Source: Candidatus Leptovillus affinis (lineage in GTDB: Bacteria; Chloroflexota; Anaerolineae; Promineifilales; Promineifilaceae). From it: DNA of 64,000 nucleotides. The stretch spans positions 1-64,000 of the forward strand of contig JADIYP010000003.1 of assembly GCA_016705235.1 (NCBI GenBank). Direction: 5' to 3'. The notes below the pieces were generated by a model. That model did not search any database. It was not told the DNA's origin and saw only the letters and a list, made by a program, of their open reading frames with translations. Each line of letters begins with the position of its first letter. Position 1 is the stretch's first letter. A program made the translations under genes and the position numbers. Positions 55,421 through 63,562 of the stretch are shown piece after piece.

Positions 55421-55783
55421 ATGAACGAATTGGAAGGAACGGGAATTGAAATATTACTGTTTGCGGTGCGCTGCCTAGTACCCATTGCCCTGACGTTTAC
55501 CATTGCACGCCTGATGAACCGGATGGTAGACAAGTGGGAGCGTGAAGCCGCCGAGCAGGAGAACTTACAATCACTAGAACCCGTTCTGCCGGTTGCTAAA
55601 GAGAAACGGCCGTCTATCGCCTTACCCTGTTGGGTGACCAAAGGGTGCGATCCTGCCCGTCGCGCAGATTGCCCTGCCAATCAGCAGCGCGGCAAGCCTT
55701 GTTGGGTCGCCCGCCTGTCCGCCGAGGGCGTGCTGCCCGCCGACTGTCCCGACTGCCCCGTCTACCGTCAGGCCCATGCCTGA
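55421..55783 (+). CDS. small membrane protein with Cys-rich tail, respiratory operon
   Basis: GCGGAGGATAATCGGC precedes ATG 55421. 120 residues: one helix (GIEILLFAVRCLVPIALTFTIARLMNRMV), a charged stretch (DKWEREAAEQENLQ) and a tail CWVTKGCDPARRADCPANQQRGKPCWVARLSAEGVLPADCPDCPV with six Cys. The pattern C-x5-C-x7-C-x9-C-x15-C-x2-C could bind a metal or cluster. It probably belongs to the upstream cytochrome/ferredoxin/NrfD operon (110 bp gap). I do not recognise a family. Confidence 0.75.
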   Translation: MNELEGTGIEILLFAVRCLVPIALTFTIARLMNRMVDKWEREAAEQENLQSLEPVLPVAKEKRPSIALPCWVTKGCDPARRADCPANQQRGKPCWVARLSAEGVLPADCPDCPVYRQAHA

Positions 55784-55789
55784 TCAAAA

Positions 55790-55821
55790 GACCCCAAGGG
55801 TTTTCTTAATCCCTTGGGGTC
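55790..55821. terminator. bidirectional terminator, short family A hairpin
   Basis: GACCCCAAGGG-TTTTCTTAAT-CCCTTGGGGTC then TCTTGCC. It separates the convergent respiratory operon and response regulator and is the shortest relative of the family A repeat, with the loop reduced to ten bases. Confidence 0.75.
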
Positions 55822-55850
55822 TCTTGCCACCGTTCGCTCATCTCCCCGCC

Positions 55851-56513
55851 TTAATCATCTAAATCAATCATTCCCTTTTTAAGCGCAAATTTCACCAGAT
55901 CAATCCGATTATGGATGTTGAGTTTGCGCATGATATTTTCTCGATGCCGGTCCACAGTTTTAATGCTGATCACCAGTTTTTCGGAGATTTCGCCGTTGCT
56001 CAGTCCCTCGGCAATCAGCACCAGCACTTCTCGTTCCCGCGTTGTCAGGTCTACAACGTCCGCTTCATCTTCTTCCGGCGCTTCGTCTCGCTGTAAATAA
56101 TCTTCCACCAGGTAGGCGGCCATCGACGGATACAGGAACACTTCACCTTTTTTGACAGTGCGAATGGCGTTAACCAGGGCGTCAGGCGCGGCGCGTTTGG
56201 GAATGTAACCGGCGGCTCCGGCCTTGAGCATCTCGAAGAAGTATTGGTCGTCTTCGTACATGGTCAGGGCCAGCACGGCCGTTTCCGGTGATTCCTCCTT
56301 TATTTTTCGTGTTGCTTCAATCCCATTCATGCCCGGCATCTCAATATCCATTAGCACAATGTCCGGCTGAAAGGCCAGGACTTTTTCGATTGTTTCACGG
56401 CCGTTTTCCGCTTCCGCAACAATTTCCATGTCTGGCTGCGCCTCCAACAACATGCGCAGCCCAGACCGTACCACAGCATGGTCATCGGCTAACAAGAGTT
56501 TTATCTTCGACAT
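55851..56513 (-). CDS. NarL/FixJ-family response regulator
   Basis: 220 residues from ATG 56513. Receiver domain: LLLADDHAVVRSGLRMLL, phospho-acceptor Asp56 in DIVLMDIEMPGMNGIEA, VLALTMYEDD and GYIPKRAAPDAL (conserved Lys). The output is a LuxR-type helix-turn-helix: LTTREREVLVLIAEGLSNGEISEKLVISIKTVDRHRENIMRKLNIHNRIDLVKFAL. It overlaps the end of the kinase gene by 32 bp, so the two form one system. DNA target unknown; the convergent respiratory operon is a plausible candidate by position only. Confidence 0.94.
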   Translation of the reverse strand: MSKIKLLLADDHAVVRSGLRMLLEAQPDMEIVAEAENGRETIEKVLAFQPDIVLMDIEMPGMNGIEATRKIKEESPETAVLALTMYEDDQYFFEMLKAGAAGYIPKRAAPDALVNAIRTVKKGEVFLYPSMAAYLVEDYLQRDEAPEEDEADVVDLTTREREVLVLIAEGLSNGEISEKLVISIKTVDRHRENIMRKLNIHNRIDLVKFALKKGMIDLDD

Positions 56514-58635
56514 CGGCCACATCCTCTTTGGCTAAGGGAATACAAACTTGAATAATTGTGCCCAAAGTGGGGCGTGAACGGATAAAAAATGTTCCGCCCA
56601 CCAGCGATACGCGTTCCTGCATCCCCAACAATCCCCACGATTCTCGCTCTTTCATGCCCGCGTCCAACACGGCCTCCGGATCGAAGCCACGGCCGTTATC
56701 CCGCACCCGTAAACACAGCCGATCCTCACGAAAAATAATCCGCACCTTCACTTCGGTCGCCTGGGCGTGTTTGTACACATTGGTCAACGCCTCTTGCGCA
56801 ATGCGAAAGGCCGACATCTCCACGTCCGGGTCTAACCGGCGGCGCAGCCCGCCAACCGAAAAAGAGGCGGCAATTTTGCTCCGCCGTTCAAACGCTTGCA
56901 CCTGGCTGCGCAGCGCCGAAACCAGACCCAAATTATCGAGCAGCGACGGCCGTAAATCGGCCACCATATCATGAATCTCTTGCAGCGCATGAGAACTCAG
57001 CGACCGCAGCTCAACCAACTGCGCAGCGGCCGTGATCGGATTGTTGTGCAAATTTTCGCTGGCCGCCGCCAACCCCAACCCGAGCGCCGTCAGCGTCTGC
57101 CCGGTGCTGTCGTGCAGTTCGCGGGCAATGCGCTGCCGCTCTTTTTCCTGCGCCGCCACCACCTGATGCAGCAGCTCGCCGCGCAGCGCCTCGCGCTCTT
57201 GCACCGCCTGATACAGGTTCGCATTTTCAATGGCAATGCTCAACTGCCCGGCCACGGCAATAATCAGCGACAAATCGCGCTGCGAAAACGGCTCGGTGAA
57301 GGGATTAACGCTCAAAACCATGCTGCCTGCCGTGCGGCTTTGCACCGTCAGCGGCACGCCGATGGTATGCCCGCTGGCATCAACCGAAATCGTCGGGTTG
57401 TTATAATCGGCGATAATATCGGCCGTTTCGCCCAAATCGATGATGTTCAGACCGTCGCACCACGCCAGCCGCCCTGTGTTGGCGACGTATTCGCCCAATA
57501 GATAGGCTTGCGTATATGTACAATCGAATGTTTGCACGCCGTTCCCATCCACGCTTTTATAGCCGGACCGGGCGATGAGTTCTAACGGCCGTCCCGGTTT
57601 CTCCCGCAGTAAAATCATGCCGCCGCCAATGCGCGGCAAGGAATCAAAAATCTTGCTGATGGTCGATTGCAGCAGCGTATCCCGGTCAATGGTCGCCGCC
57701 AGATTGCGCGATAGTTCATAGAGGATCGATAATTCTTGGACGGCCGTTTGCAATTCCTGATTCAACAAATCGGTTTCAATACGCGCCTTCTCCTGCGTGG
57801 TCAACGCAGCCTCCTGCGCCAACAAACGGGCTTCGTTGGCCGCTGCCAGCTTCTCCCGGCTTTCTACCTCAAACACACGCAGCGCCCGGATCACAAAAAT
57901 CGCCATTACCATGGCCATGGTCGCCCGAAACAACTGCACCGGAAAACCAAACACCTCTAAAAAAAGGGCGGAATTGATGATATTTGCCGGAAAAAGAAAC
58001 GATGGCGTGACAAAAACCTGTCCCACCAACCCATACAAGATCAAGGCCACCGCCGCGCCTAACAACGCCTTGCCAAAATCCGGCATTTTTCGCGCGCGAA
58101 AGGCGCGCTGTTCCAAAACAATAGCCCAGGCGGCCAGCATGGCGCCGGGAATTCCCAAAATATAACGCGCCAATACATCCGCCCCGGTCACAAAATCGGT
58201 CATGCTGGGGTTATAAACCCAGCGGGTCAACGCGATACTGACCACCCAAAACAGCGTCAGCACGCCAGCCGCCATCCACGACAAAGTGACCCCGCGCTGG
58301 TCTTCTGCCCGATCAGAAAAAATGAGCCGGATGCCAAAAACGATGAGCAAAGAAAAAGATAACGCCAGTTCCCCCAGACGCATCCCATTAAAAAAGAAAG
58401 TTCCCTGCGCCGATAAATCATCAAATTTGCCCATGCGGATAAACATGTCGAACCATTCATGCATCCCATGGATCAGGCCAAAACCGGCCAGAAAAACCAT
58501 CGCCCCGGCCAGCCGAAATTCTGAAGCGCGGCGCGATTCCAGCCAAATTGCCAGCCCCATGCTGAAGAACGCCAGGCCGTAAAAAAAGTATACGAGATCG
58601 ATATGCTCGTTAAAAAATGCAGACATCTCAATCAT
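56482..58635 (-). CDS. NarX-type sensor histidine kinase, membrane-GAF-HisKA_3
   Basis: About 717 residues from ATG 58635 (MIEMSAFFNEHIDLVYFFYGLAFFSMGLAIWLE); the more upstream frame to 58704 lies inside the dnaE gene. Some seven or eight N-terminal helices, a short coiled coil (EKLAAANEARLLAQEAALTTQEKARIETDLLNQELQTAVQELS), a GAF domain (SRNLAATIDRDTLLQSTISKIFDSLPRIGGGMILL...GVPLTVQSRTAGSMVLS), and a HisKA_3/HATPase pair: AAQEKERQRIARELHDSTGQTLTALG (His in ELHDS), MSAFRIAQEALTNVYKHA, VRDNGRGFDPE and GLLGMQERVSLVGG. Signal unknown. Confidence 0.93.
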   Translation of the reverse strand: MIEMSAFFNEHIDLVYFFYGLAFFSMGLAIWLESRRASEFRLAGAMVFLAGFGLIHGMHEWFDMFIRMGKFDDLSAQGTFFFNGMRLGELALSFSLLIVFGIRLIFSDRAEDQRGVTLSWMAAGVLTLFWVVSIALTRWVYNPSMTDFVTGADVLARYILGIPGAMLAAWAIVLEQRAFRARKMPDFGKALLGAAVALILYGLVGQVFVTPSFLFPANIINSALFLEVFGFPVQLFRATMAMVMAIFVIRALRVFEVESREKLAAANEARLLAQEAALTTQEKARIETDLLNQELQTAVQELSILYELSRNLAATIDRDTLLQSTISKIFDSLPRIGGGMILLREKPGRPLELIARSGYKSVDGNGVQTFDCTYTQAYLLGEYVANTGRLAWCDGLNIIDLGETADIIADYNNPTISVDASGHTIGVPLTVQSRTAGSMVLSVNPFTEPFSQRDLSLIIAVAGQLSIAIENANLYQAVQEREALRGELLHQVVAAQEKERQRIARELHDSTGQTLTALGLGLAAASENLHNNPITAAAQLVELRSLSSHALQEIHDMVADLRPSLLDNLGLVSALRSQVQAFERRSKIAASFSVGGLRRRLDPDVEMSAFRIAQEALTNVYKHAQATEVKVRIIFREDRLCLRVRDNGRGFDPEAVLDAGMKERESWGLLGMQERVSLVGGTFFIRSRPTLGTIIQVCIPLAKEDVADVEDKTLVSR

Positions 58636-58651
58636 GGGCCTAATTATAGCA
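58636..58651 (-). promoter_or_regulatory. extended -10 promoter, leaderless kinase mRNA
   Basis: Minus strand: TGCTATAAT (extended -10; TATAAT at 58643-58648) then TAGGCCC then ATG 58635. Seven bases between the -10 box and the start codon put the transcription start at the A of ATG. The TAA stop of the upstream dnaE-like gene (58644-58646) is embedded in the TATAAT. Confidence 0.6.
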
Positions 58652-61600
58652 GAGAGTTTGTCACAGTTCGGACGGATGTGGCCTGGAACCAGGCCGCGCC
58701 CCACTCGTCGTGGCGGTAACGGCCGTCTACCACCACCACCTCGCCCACCGGCAGCGCTCCTTTTTCCAAGCCCTGCACAATCACAAAATCGTCGCCATCA
58801 TCCAAGAAGTAGCCCTTCCCGCCAGTCCAACCGGGCAGACGCGCTCCGGCAATGCTTACCAACTGACCCCGGCTTTCCGCCAGGCGGCGGATAGGCAGCG
58901 TGCGGCCAATCTGCCCCGCCGCTAATGCCAACGGATGCACGCTGATGGGCAGCCCCAGCAGATGGGTTTCCCAGGCCAGCCGCTGCGCCGCCGATTCCGG
59001 CTCAGGTCTGGCGCGGGCAAAATCAAAGGCCATTTGCAGCGCGCTGCCGGCGCGTAAAATCTCTTCCGCCTGGGCCAACATCCCGGCCCGGCTGTCGCCC
59101 AATCCATCCAGCGCCCCGCACTGGATCAGATGCCGGATTTCTTTGGTTTGCAGCGGCACGCGCGCCAACAAATCGGCTAGGGAGGTGAACGGCCGTGCCC
59201 GCACAATCCCCTTCACCGATTCCCGCCGCACGTCGCGCACCTGCCCCAAACCCAGCCACAGAATGGGCGATTGGCGATGGGCGATGGGCGATTGAGCAGT
59301 CTCCAATCGCTCATTCCCCATCTCGCCCACAGTCAGTGTAAACTTCCGGCCGCTAAAGTTTACATGCGGCGGCCGCACAGCTATGCCCAATCGCCGCGCT
59401 TCGGCCATGTACACCGCCGGGTGATGAAATCCGCCGTGGTCGGCCAGCCGGGCGCAGAGAAATTCGGCCGGGTAATGGGTCTTCAGGTAGGCCGAACGGT
59501 AGCTGACGTCGGCGTAGGCGGTGGCGTGCCCCTGGTTGAAGCCGTAACCGGCGAAGGCCGCCACCTGCTCCCACAGCGTCGCCGCCTGCTCCGGCGTAAA
59601 GCCTGGGCCGCCGGGCGGCTGGCGCTGGCAGCCATGCACAAAAGCCAGCCGCAGGGCGGCCATTTCCCGCGCCTGAAATTTGCTCATGCCCTGGCGCAGG
59701 CGGTCGGCTTGCGCCCAGGTCAGTCCGGCGATTTCCGTCGCCACGCGCAGCACCTGCTCCTGAAACAGCAGCACGCCCTGCGTGGGTCCCAAAATCGGTT
59801 CCAGCGCCGGATGCAGGTAACTGACCTGTTCCTCGCCCCGGTAGCGGCGCACAAAGGCCTTGGCCATGCCGCCGGTCGCCGGGCCGGGTTTGAAGAAGGC
59901 ATTGGCGACGGCCAGATCCCACACGGACCGCGCCTGAAGCTGGCGCAAGGTGCGCTGCGCCCCGGTTGATTCGCACTGGAATACGCCAATTGTCGCCCCA
60001 CGCGCCAGGGTATCGCCGGTAGCCGCATCGTCCAGGGGGATGGTTTCCAGCCGGAAACGGCCGTCGCGGCTGGTGCGAATCATTTCGGCGGCGTCGGCCA
60101 GCACGGTAAGGGCGCGAATGCCCAGCAAATCGAGCTTGGGCAGGCCGATGGCCTCCACGTCGTGGTGGTCGTACTGCGTGGTAAGAAATCCTTTGGGCGC
60201 AAATTGCACCGGCACAGTGTCGGTGAGTGGACCAGGGGTGATGATCACACCGCCGGGATGGATGCTGAGGTGGTGGGGCTGCCCGACCAGACGAAACGCC
60301 AGGCGAAAAACTTCCTTGCTTTTCTCGTCGTCGAGTTCGGCGAGGATGGTTTCCAGGTCGATGGGTTCGCGGCGGCGCGGGTCGGGATGCCAGCCGCGCG
60401 GGACCAGGGCGGCCAGCTTTTTGATGCCGGTTTCGTCGAAGCCGAAGGCTTTGGCGGTTTCGCGCACGGCCGATTTGGGCTGCATGGTGCTGATGGTGGC
60501 GACAAGGGCAACCCGGTCGGGGCCGTAGGCGCGGCGCACGTAATGGAGCACTTCATCGCGGCGGCGGCTGCAAAAATCGAGGTCAATATCGGGCAAACTG
60601 GTGCGCGCGGGGTTGAGGAATCGTTCGAACAGCAGTCCGTTGGCGACCGGATCGACGGTGGTGATGCCCAGCGCGTAGGCGACCAACGAATCGGCGACGC
60701 TGCCGCGTGTGCTGACGGGCACGGCCGTTTCCCGCGCATAGCGCACCACATCGGCCACCACCAGGAAGAGCGGCGCGAAGCCGTGGCGGTTAATTGCCGC
60801 CAGTTCGTGAGCGAGGCGGGATTCGTAATCTGGGGCTGGCGATTCGTGCGGCGTGCGGCGTGATGTGTGGCGGGTTGATGGATGAGGGCTGGCCGAAGCT
60901 GGTTTGCGCGCCGTTAATCCGGCCTGCGCCTGCTCGCGTAGGGCTTCTTCGACGGTTTGGCCGGCGGGTAGATTGAGCGTGGGCCAGAGCGGACGGCCGT
61001 CTGGCAGGCAAGGTTGGCATTGGCTGATGATGTCGTGAACGGCCGTGAGCGCATCGGGCCAGGCGGCGAAACGTTCGGCGATCTCGTCGGGTGACAGCCA
61101 ATGGACGGTGCGCGTGGGGTCAAAGGGAATGGCGGCGACGGCGCAGTTGGCGTCGATGGCCGACAGCAGGGGCAGCAGGGGCGCGTCGTCGGGTTCCAGG
61201 CAGTAAACCGGCTGGGCGACGACCGGACGCAAACCAAACCGCGCGCCAATGGCGATGGCTTCCTGGAGAACGGCCGTGTCCTCCGCCTGCTGCCATTCCA
61301 GGCCCACAAAACTTTTGTCCTCAAAGATGCCGCCCAATCGACCGGCATAATGGGTGGCGGCCTGCAGATTTCCGGCGCGAATGAACCGCTCCAGCCAGCC
61401 TTTTTGGCCGCCGTCCAGACAAATCAACCCGGCCGGATTAGCTTTTAGCTCCTCCCAGTGCAGCAGAGGGCGCGCTTGCCGTTCCGGGCTGCCCTGAATG
61501 TGCGAAGACAGGCGGCACAAGGAGCGGTAGCCTTCCGGTCCGGTAGCCAGCAGGATGATTTGTCCCAGGTCGGACGAGTCGAGGGCGGGGGCGTTGTCGG

Positions 61601-61832
61601 GTGGGGGGAGAACGGCCGTCATGCCGATGATGGGTTGGATTCCGGCGGCGCGGCAGGCGCGATCAAAAGCGACTGCGCCGTAAAGGGCGTGGTTGTCGGT
61701 GAGGGCCAGGGTCTTCAGGCCGTCGCGGGCGGCGCGCCCGGCCAACTGCGCCACAGACGCCGTGCCGCCGAGCAAGGAGTAGTGGGAGTGGACGTGCAGG
61801 TGGGTGAAGCGGGCCGGGTCGATGGCGTTCAT
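58644..61832 (-). CDS. DnaE2-like DNA polymerase III alpha subunit
   Basis: About 1062 residues from ATG 61832 (an ATG at 61868 is possible). PHP domain: FTHLHVHSHYSLLGGTASVAQLAGRAARDGLKTLALTDNHALYGAVAF. Polymerase core: STRGSVADSLVAYALGITTVDPVANGLLFERFLNPARTSLPDIDLDFCSRRRDEVLHYV (catalytic Asp in PDIDLDF), GVFQCESTGAQRTLRQL, FKPGPATGGMAKAFVRRYRGEEQVSYLHPAL, LLFQEQVLRVATEIAGLTWAQADRLRQGMSKF, YGFNQGHATAYADVSYRSAYLKTHYPAEFLCARL. Length and motifs fit the error-prone ImuC/DnaE2 class, but no imuA/imuB is adjacent. Two inserts are coded by repeat-like DNA (near 60838-60892 and 59264-59325). Confidence 0.9.
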   Translation of the reverse strand: MNAIDPARFTHLHVHSHYSLLGGTASVAQLAGRAARDGLKTLALTDNHALYGAVAFDRACRAAGIQPIIGMTAVLPPPDNAPALDSSDLGQIILLATGPEGYRSLCRLSSHIQGSPERQARPLLHWEELKANPAGLICLDGGQKGWLERFIRAGNLQAATHYAGRLGGIFEDKSFVGLEWQQAEDTAVLQEAIAIGARFGLRPVVAQPVYCLEPDDAPLLPLLSAIDANCAVAAIPFDPTRTVHWLSPDEIAERFAAWPDALTAVHDIISQCQPCLPDGRPLWPTLNLPAGQTVEEALREQAQAGLTARKPASASPHPSTRHTSRRTPHESPAPDYESRLAHELAAINRHGFAPLFLVVADVVRYARETAVPVSTRGSVADSLVAYALGITTVDPVANGLLFERFLNPARTSLPDIDLDFCSRRRDEVLHYVRRAYGPDRVALVATISTMQPKSAVRETAKAFGFDETGIKKLAALVPRGWHPDPRRREPIDLETILAELDDEKSKEVFRLAFRLVGQPHHLSIHPGGVIITPGPLTDTVPVQFAPKGFLTTQYDHHDVEAIGLPKLDLLGIRALTVLADAAEMIRTSRDGRFRLETIPLDDAATGDTLARGATIGVFQCESTGAQRTLRQLQARSVWDLAVANAFFKPGPATGGMAKAFVRRYRGEEQVSYLHPALEPILGPTQGVLLFQEQVLRVATEIAGLTWAQADRLRQGMSKFQAREMAALRLAFVHGCQRQPPGGPGFTPEQAATLWEQVAAFAGYGFNQGHATAYADVSYRSAYLKTHYPAEFLCARLADHGGFHHPAVYMAEARRLGIAVRPPHVNFSGRKFTLTVGEMGNERLETAQSPIAHRQSPILWLGLGQVRDVRRESVKGIVRARPFTSLADLLARVPLQTKEIRHLIQCGALDGLGDSRAGMLAQAEEILRAGSALQMAFDFARARPEPESAAQRLAWETHLLGLPISVHPLALAAGQIGRTLPIRRLAESRGQLVSIAGARLPGWTGGKGYFLDDGDDFVIVQGLEKGALPVGEVVVVDGRYRHDEWGAAWFQATSVRTVTNSLL

Positions 61833-62044
61833 GGGGGGGATGATAACATGGTTGGGAACGGCCGTCATGGGTCTAGTACTCGTATTCGATAATCCCCGGA
61901 TCGTCATCCGCTGGGGCTAACTTGGGGAAATGCGCCGCATAACGTAGTACGCACTTTGGGCTGCGGTTATCAGGCGGGCGTGAAAGTTGGTAAAATTGGC
62001 AGGCGCAGTGAAATGGCGCAATTTTTTGAGGCGTGGAGAGAGGC

Positions 62045-62404
62045 ATGAATCCCGACAACCCTGTCATCCAACTGTGTATGGCCGGCACGCAGGCTGAGTT
62101 TAACGGCCGTATCGACGACGCGCGCGCCTTTTACCGACAGGCCTGGGAAGCTTCCCAGGACGATTATGAAGCGTGTATTGCCGCCCATTACGTCGCCCGC
62201 CACCAGACCAACCCCCAGGAAACGCTGCGCTGGAACCAGGAAGCGTTGTCCCGTGCGGAAAAGGTGAGCGACGGCCGTGCAGCTTCCTTTTATCCGTCGT
62301 TGTATCTAAACATGGGGCACTCTTACGAAACCTTGGGCGAGCCGGCCGAGGCACAGCGATATTACGATCTGGCGGCGGCGCTGGGCGTGATCCACCAGCC
62401 GTAG
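62045..62404 (+). CDS. small TPR-like protein
   Basis: 119 residues from ATG 62045 (GTG 62033 also in frame). NPDNPVIQLCMAGTQAEFNGRIDDARAFYRQAWEASQDDYEACIAAHYVARHQTNPQETLRWNQEALSRAEKVSDGRAASFYPSLYLNMGHSYETLGEPAEAQRYYDLAAAL shows paired helices with the TPR spacing (GRIDDARAFYRQAW and GEPAEAQRYYDLAA). Likely a cytosolic protein-interaction module. Partner unknown. Confidence 0.75.
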   Translation: MNPDNPVIQLCMAGTQAEFNGRIDDARAFYRQAWEASQDDYEACIAAHYVARHQTNPQETLRWNQEALSRAEKVSDGRAASFYPSLYLNMGHSYETLGEPAEAQRYYDLAAALGVIHQP

Positions 62405-62433
62405 TTTTTTTACTGATGGTGGGGATTGGCGGG

Positions 62434-62781
62434 TTAGTCTTCTGGCTCGATGGTGAAGTGGAAGGGGAAACCTTCCAGGCGGGCGGCGGCGGTGGCTTTG
62501 CCCACGCGGTGTTCGGCCTCGGCCCGAGGTAACACGTCGACCACGGATTGGCCTTCGGTGTGGACTTGCCACATAATGGCTTCGGCGAAAATGAGCGGCT
62601 TTTTGAAGACCTGCACCATGATGCGCACCACAAATTCCATGGTGGTGATGGGGTCGTCGTGGGCGATGACCTTCCACAACGGGTCGTGGGCAACGGCCGT
62701 GTCTGTCTTTTCTTCCCTGGCCGTTTTCGGGCGGCCAACGTCAACAAGCGTTTGCATGAATGTATTAGACAAATTTTCCAC
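62434..62781 (-). CDS. clpS: ClpS adaptor
   Basis: 115 residues. The ClpS core is AVAHDPLWKVIAHDDPITTMEFVVRIMVQVFKKPLIFAEAIMWQVHTEGQSVVDVLPRAEAEHRVGKATAAARLEGFPFHFTIEPE; DDPITTMEFV is the N-degron pocket region and HTEG the conserved loop. It delivers N-end-rule substrates to ClpA/ClpC. The N-terminal 35 residues form the usual flexible extension. Divergent from the HU gene. Confidence 0.92.
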   Translation of the reverse strand: MENLSNTFMQTLVDVGRPKTAREEKTDTAVAHDPLWKVIAHDDPITTMEFVVRIMVQVFKKPLIFAEAIMWQVHTEGQSVVDVLPRAEAEHRVGKATAAARLEGFPFHFTIEPED

Positions 62782-62831
62782 TCAGGATTAACTTTCCTGT
62801 ACCAATCGTCAGACTAAAAGGAGCTGCCAGG

Positions 62832-63212
62832 ATGCCCATCAACTATAACGTTGTCCCGAAAAAGAATCCACAGAACCACGCCGCGCCGCCGCGTTATTAT
62901 CCGGTCGTCAAGAGCGCGGGGCGCAGCAACCAGCGAGACATCGCCCGTAAAGCGGCGCAAATGTGCACGCTCACGGCCGCCGATATGGCAGCGGCCGTCG
63001 AGGCCTTTCTGGCCATCATCCCACAAGAACTTATGGCCGGAAAGATCGTTGAATTAAGCCCGTTTGGTTCCTTTCATGTTACCATCACCGCCGCAGGCTC
63101 AGACAATCCGGAAGATGTGTCCGCCGAAAACATTACCGGCCTCAATGTGAGGTTTACGCCAAGTAAAGAGTTCCGGCAGGCCCTGAGCGGCACAGTCTTC
63201 CAAAAAGGCTAG
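62832..63212 (+). CDS. HU-like DNA-binding protein, Bacteroidetes-type architecture
   Basis: 126 residues. MPINYNVVPKKNPQNHAAPPRYYPVVKSAGRSNQRDIARKAAQMCTLTAADMAAAVEAFLAIIPQELMAGKIVELSPFGSFHVTITAAGSDNPEDVSAENITGLNVRFTPSKEFRQALSG. The opening (MPINYNVVPKKNPQ) and the GxVVELSPFGSFHVTI core are typical of the longer HU/IHF relatives common in Bacteroidetes, with extra strands before the HU helices and only one clear arm. AAAAGGAGCTGCCAGG precedes ATG 62832. It binds DNA non-specifically in the family. Its presence here may reflect transfer. Confidence 0.83.
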   Translation: MPINYNVVPKKNPQNHAAPPRYYPVVKSAGRSNQRDIARKAAQMCTLTAADMAAAVEAFLAIIPQELMAGKIVELSPFGSFHVTITAAGSDNPEDVSAENITGLNVRFTPSKEFRQALSGTVFQKG

Positions 63213-63223
63213 ACGAGTTAGGC

Positions 63224-63285
63224 AAAAGATGCGCATCTCTTACCAAAATTGTCTTGATAATTTGGGCAAGAGATGCGCATCTTTT
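63224..63285 (+). terminator. long hairpin terminator of HU gene
   Basis: AAAAGATGCGCATCTCT ... AGAGATGCGCATCTTTT, with an inner CCAAAATT/AATTTGGG pair. The arm itself contains the self-complementary AGATGCGCATCT. Confidence 0.8.
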
Positions 63286-63447
63286 GGGGAAGTGTGTTTG
63301 AGAAGTAAGCGAGGGCGGCTGTAGAATTTATGATCATCCAGGCGATGAGAGACTGACAAACGTCATCATGCTTTGGTGAGATGATTTTGTACAATAGAGT
63401 GCAACACTTTGTGGTTCTTCAGGAACTCAGGGGGGTGACAGCTCCTG

Positions 63448-63505
63448 ATGCGTGAAGCGTGATGCGTGACCAGAGAGGTTTCACGCATCACGTATCACGA
63501 ATCAA
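63448..63505. repeat. family B repeat
   Basis: GATGCGTGAAGCGTGATGCGTGACC, spacer AGAGAGG, TTTCACGCATCACGTATCACGAATC. It lies in the 350-bp gap between the HU gene and the last gene. The remaining gap shows no other feature. Confidence 0.85.
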
Positions 63506-63562
63506 ATCCCAAAGACCCCACTTTGTTTCCACTCATCGACCACAATAGAAGGAGGATGCAAG

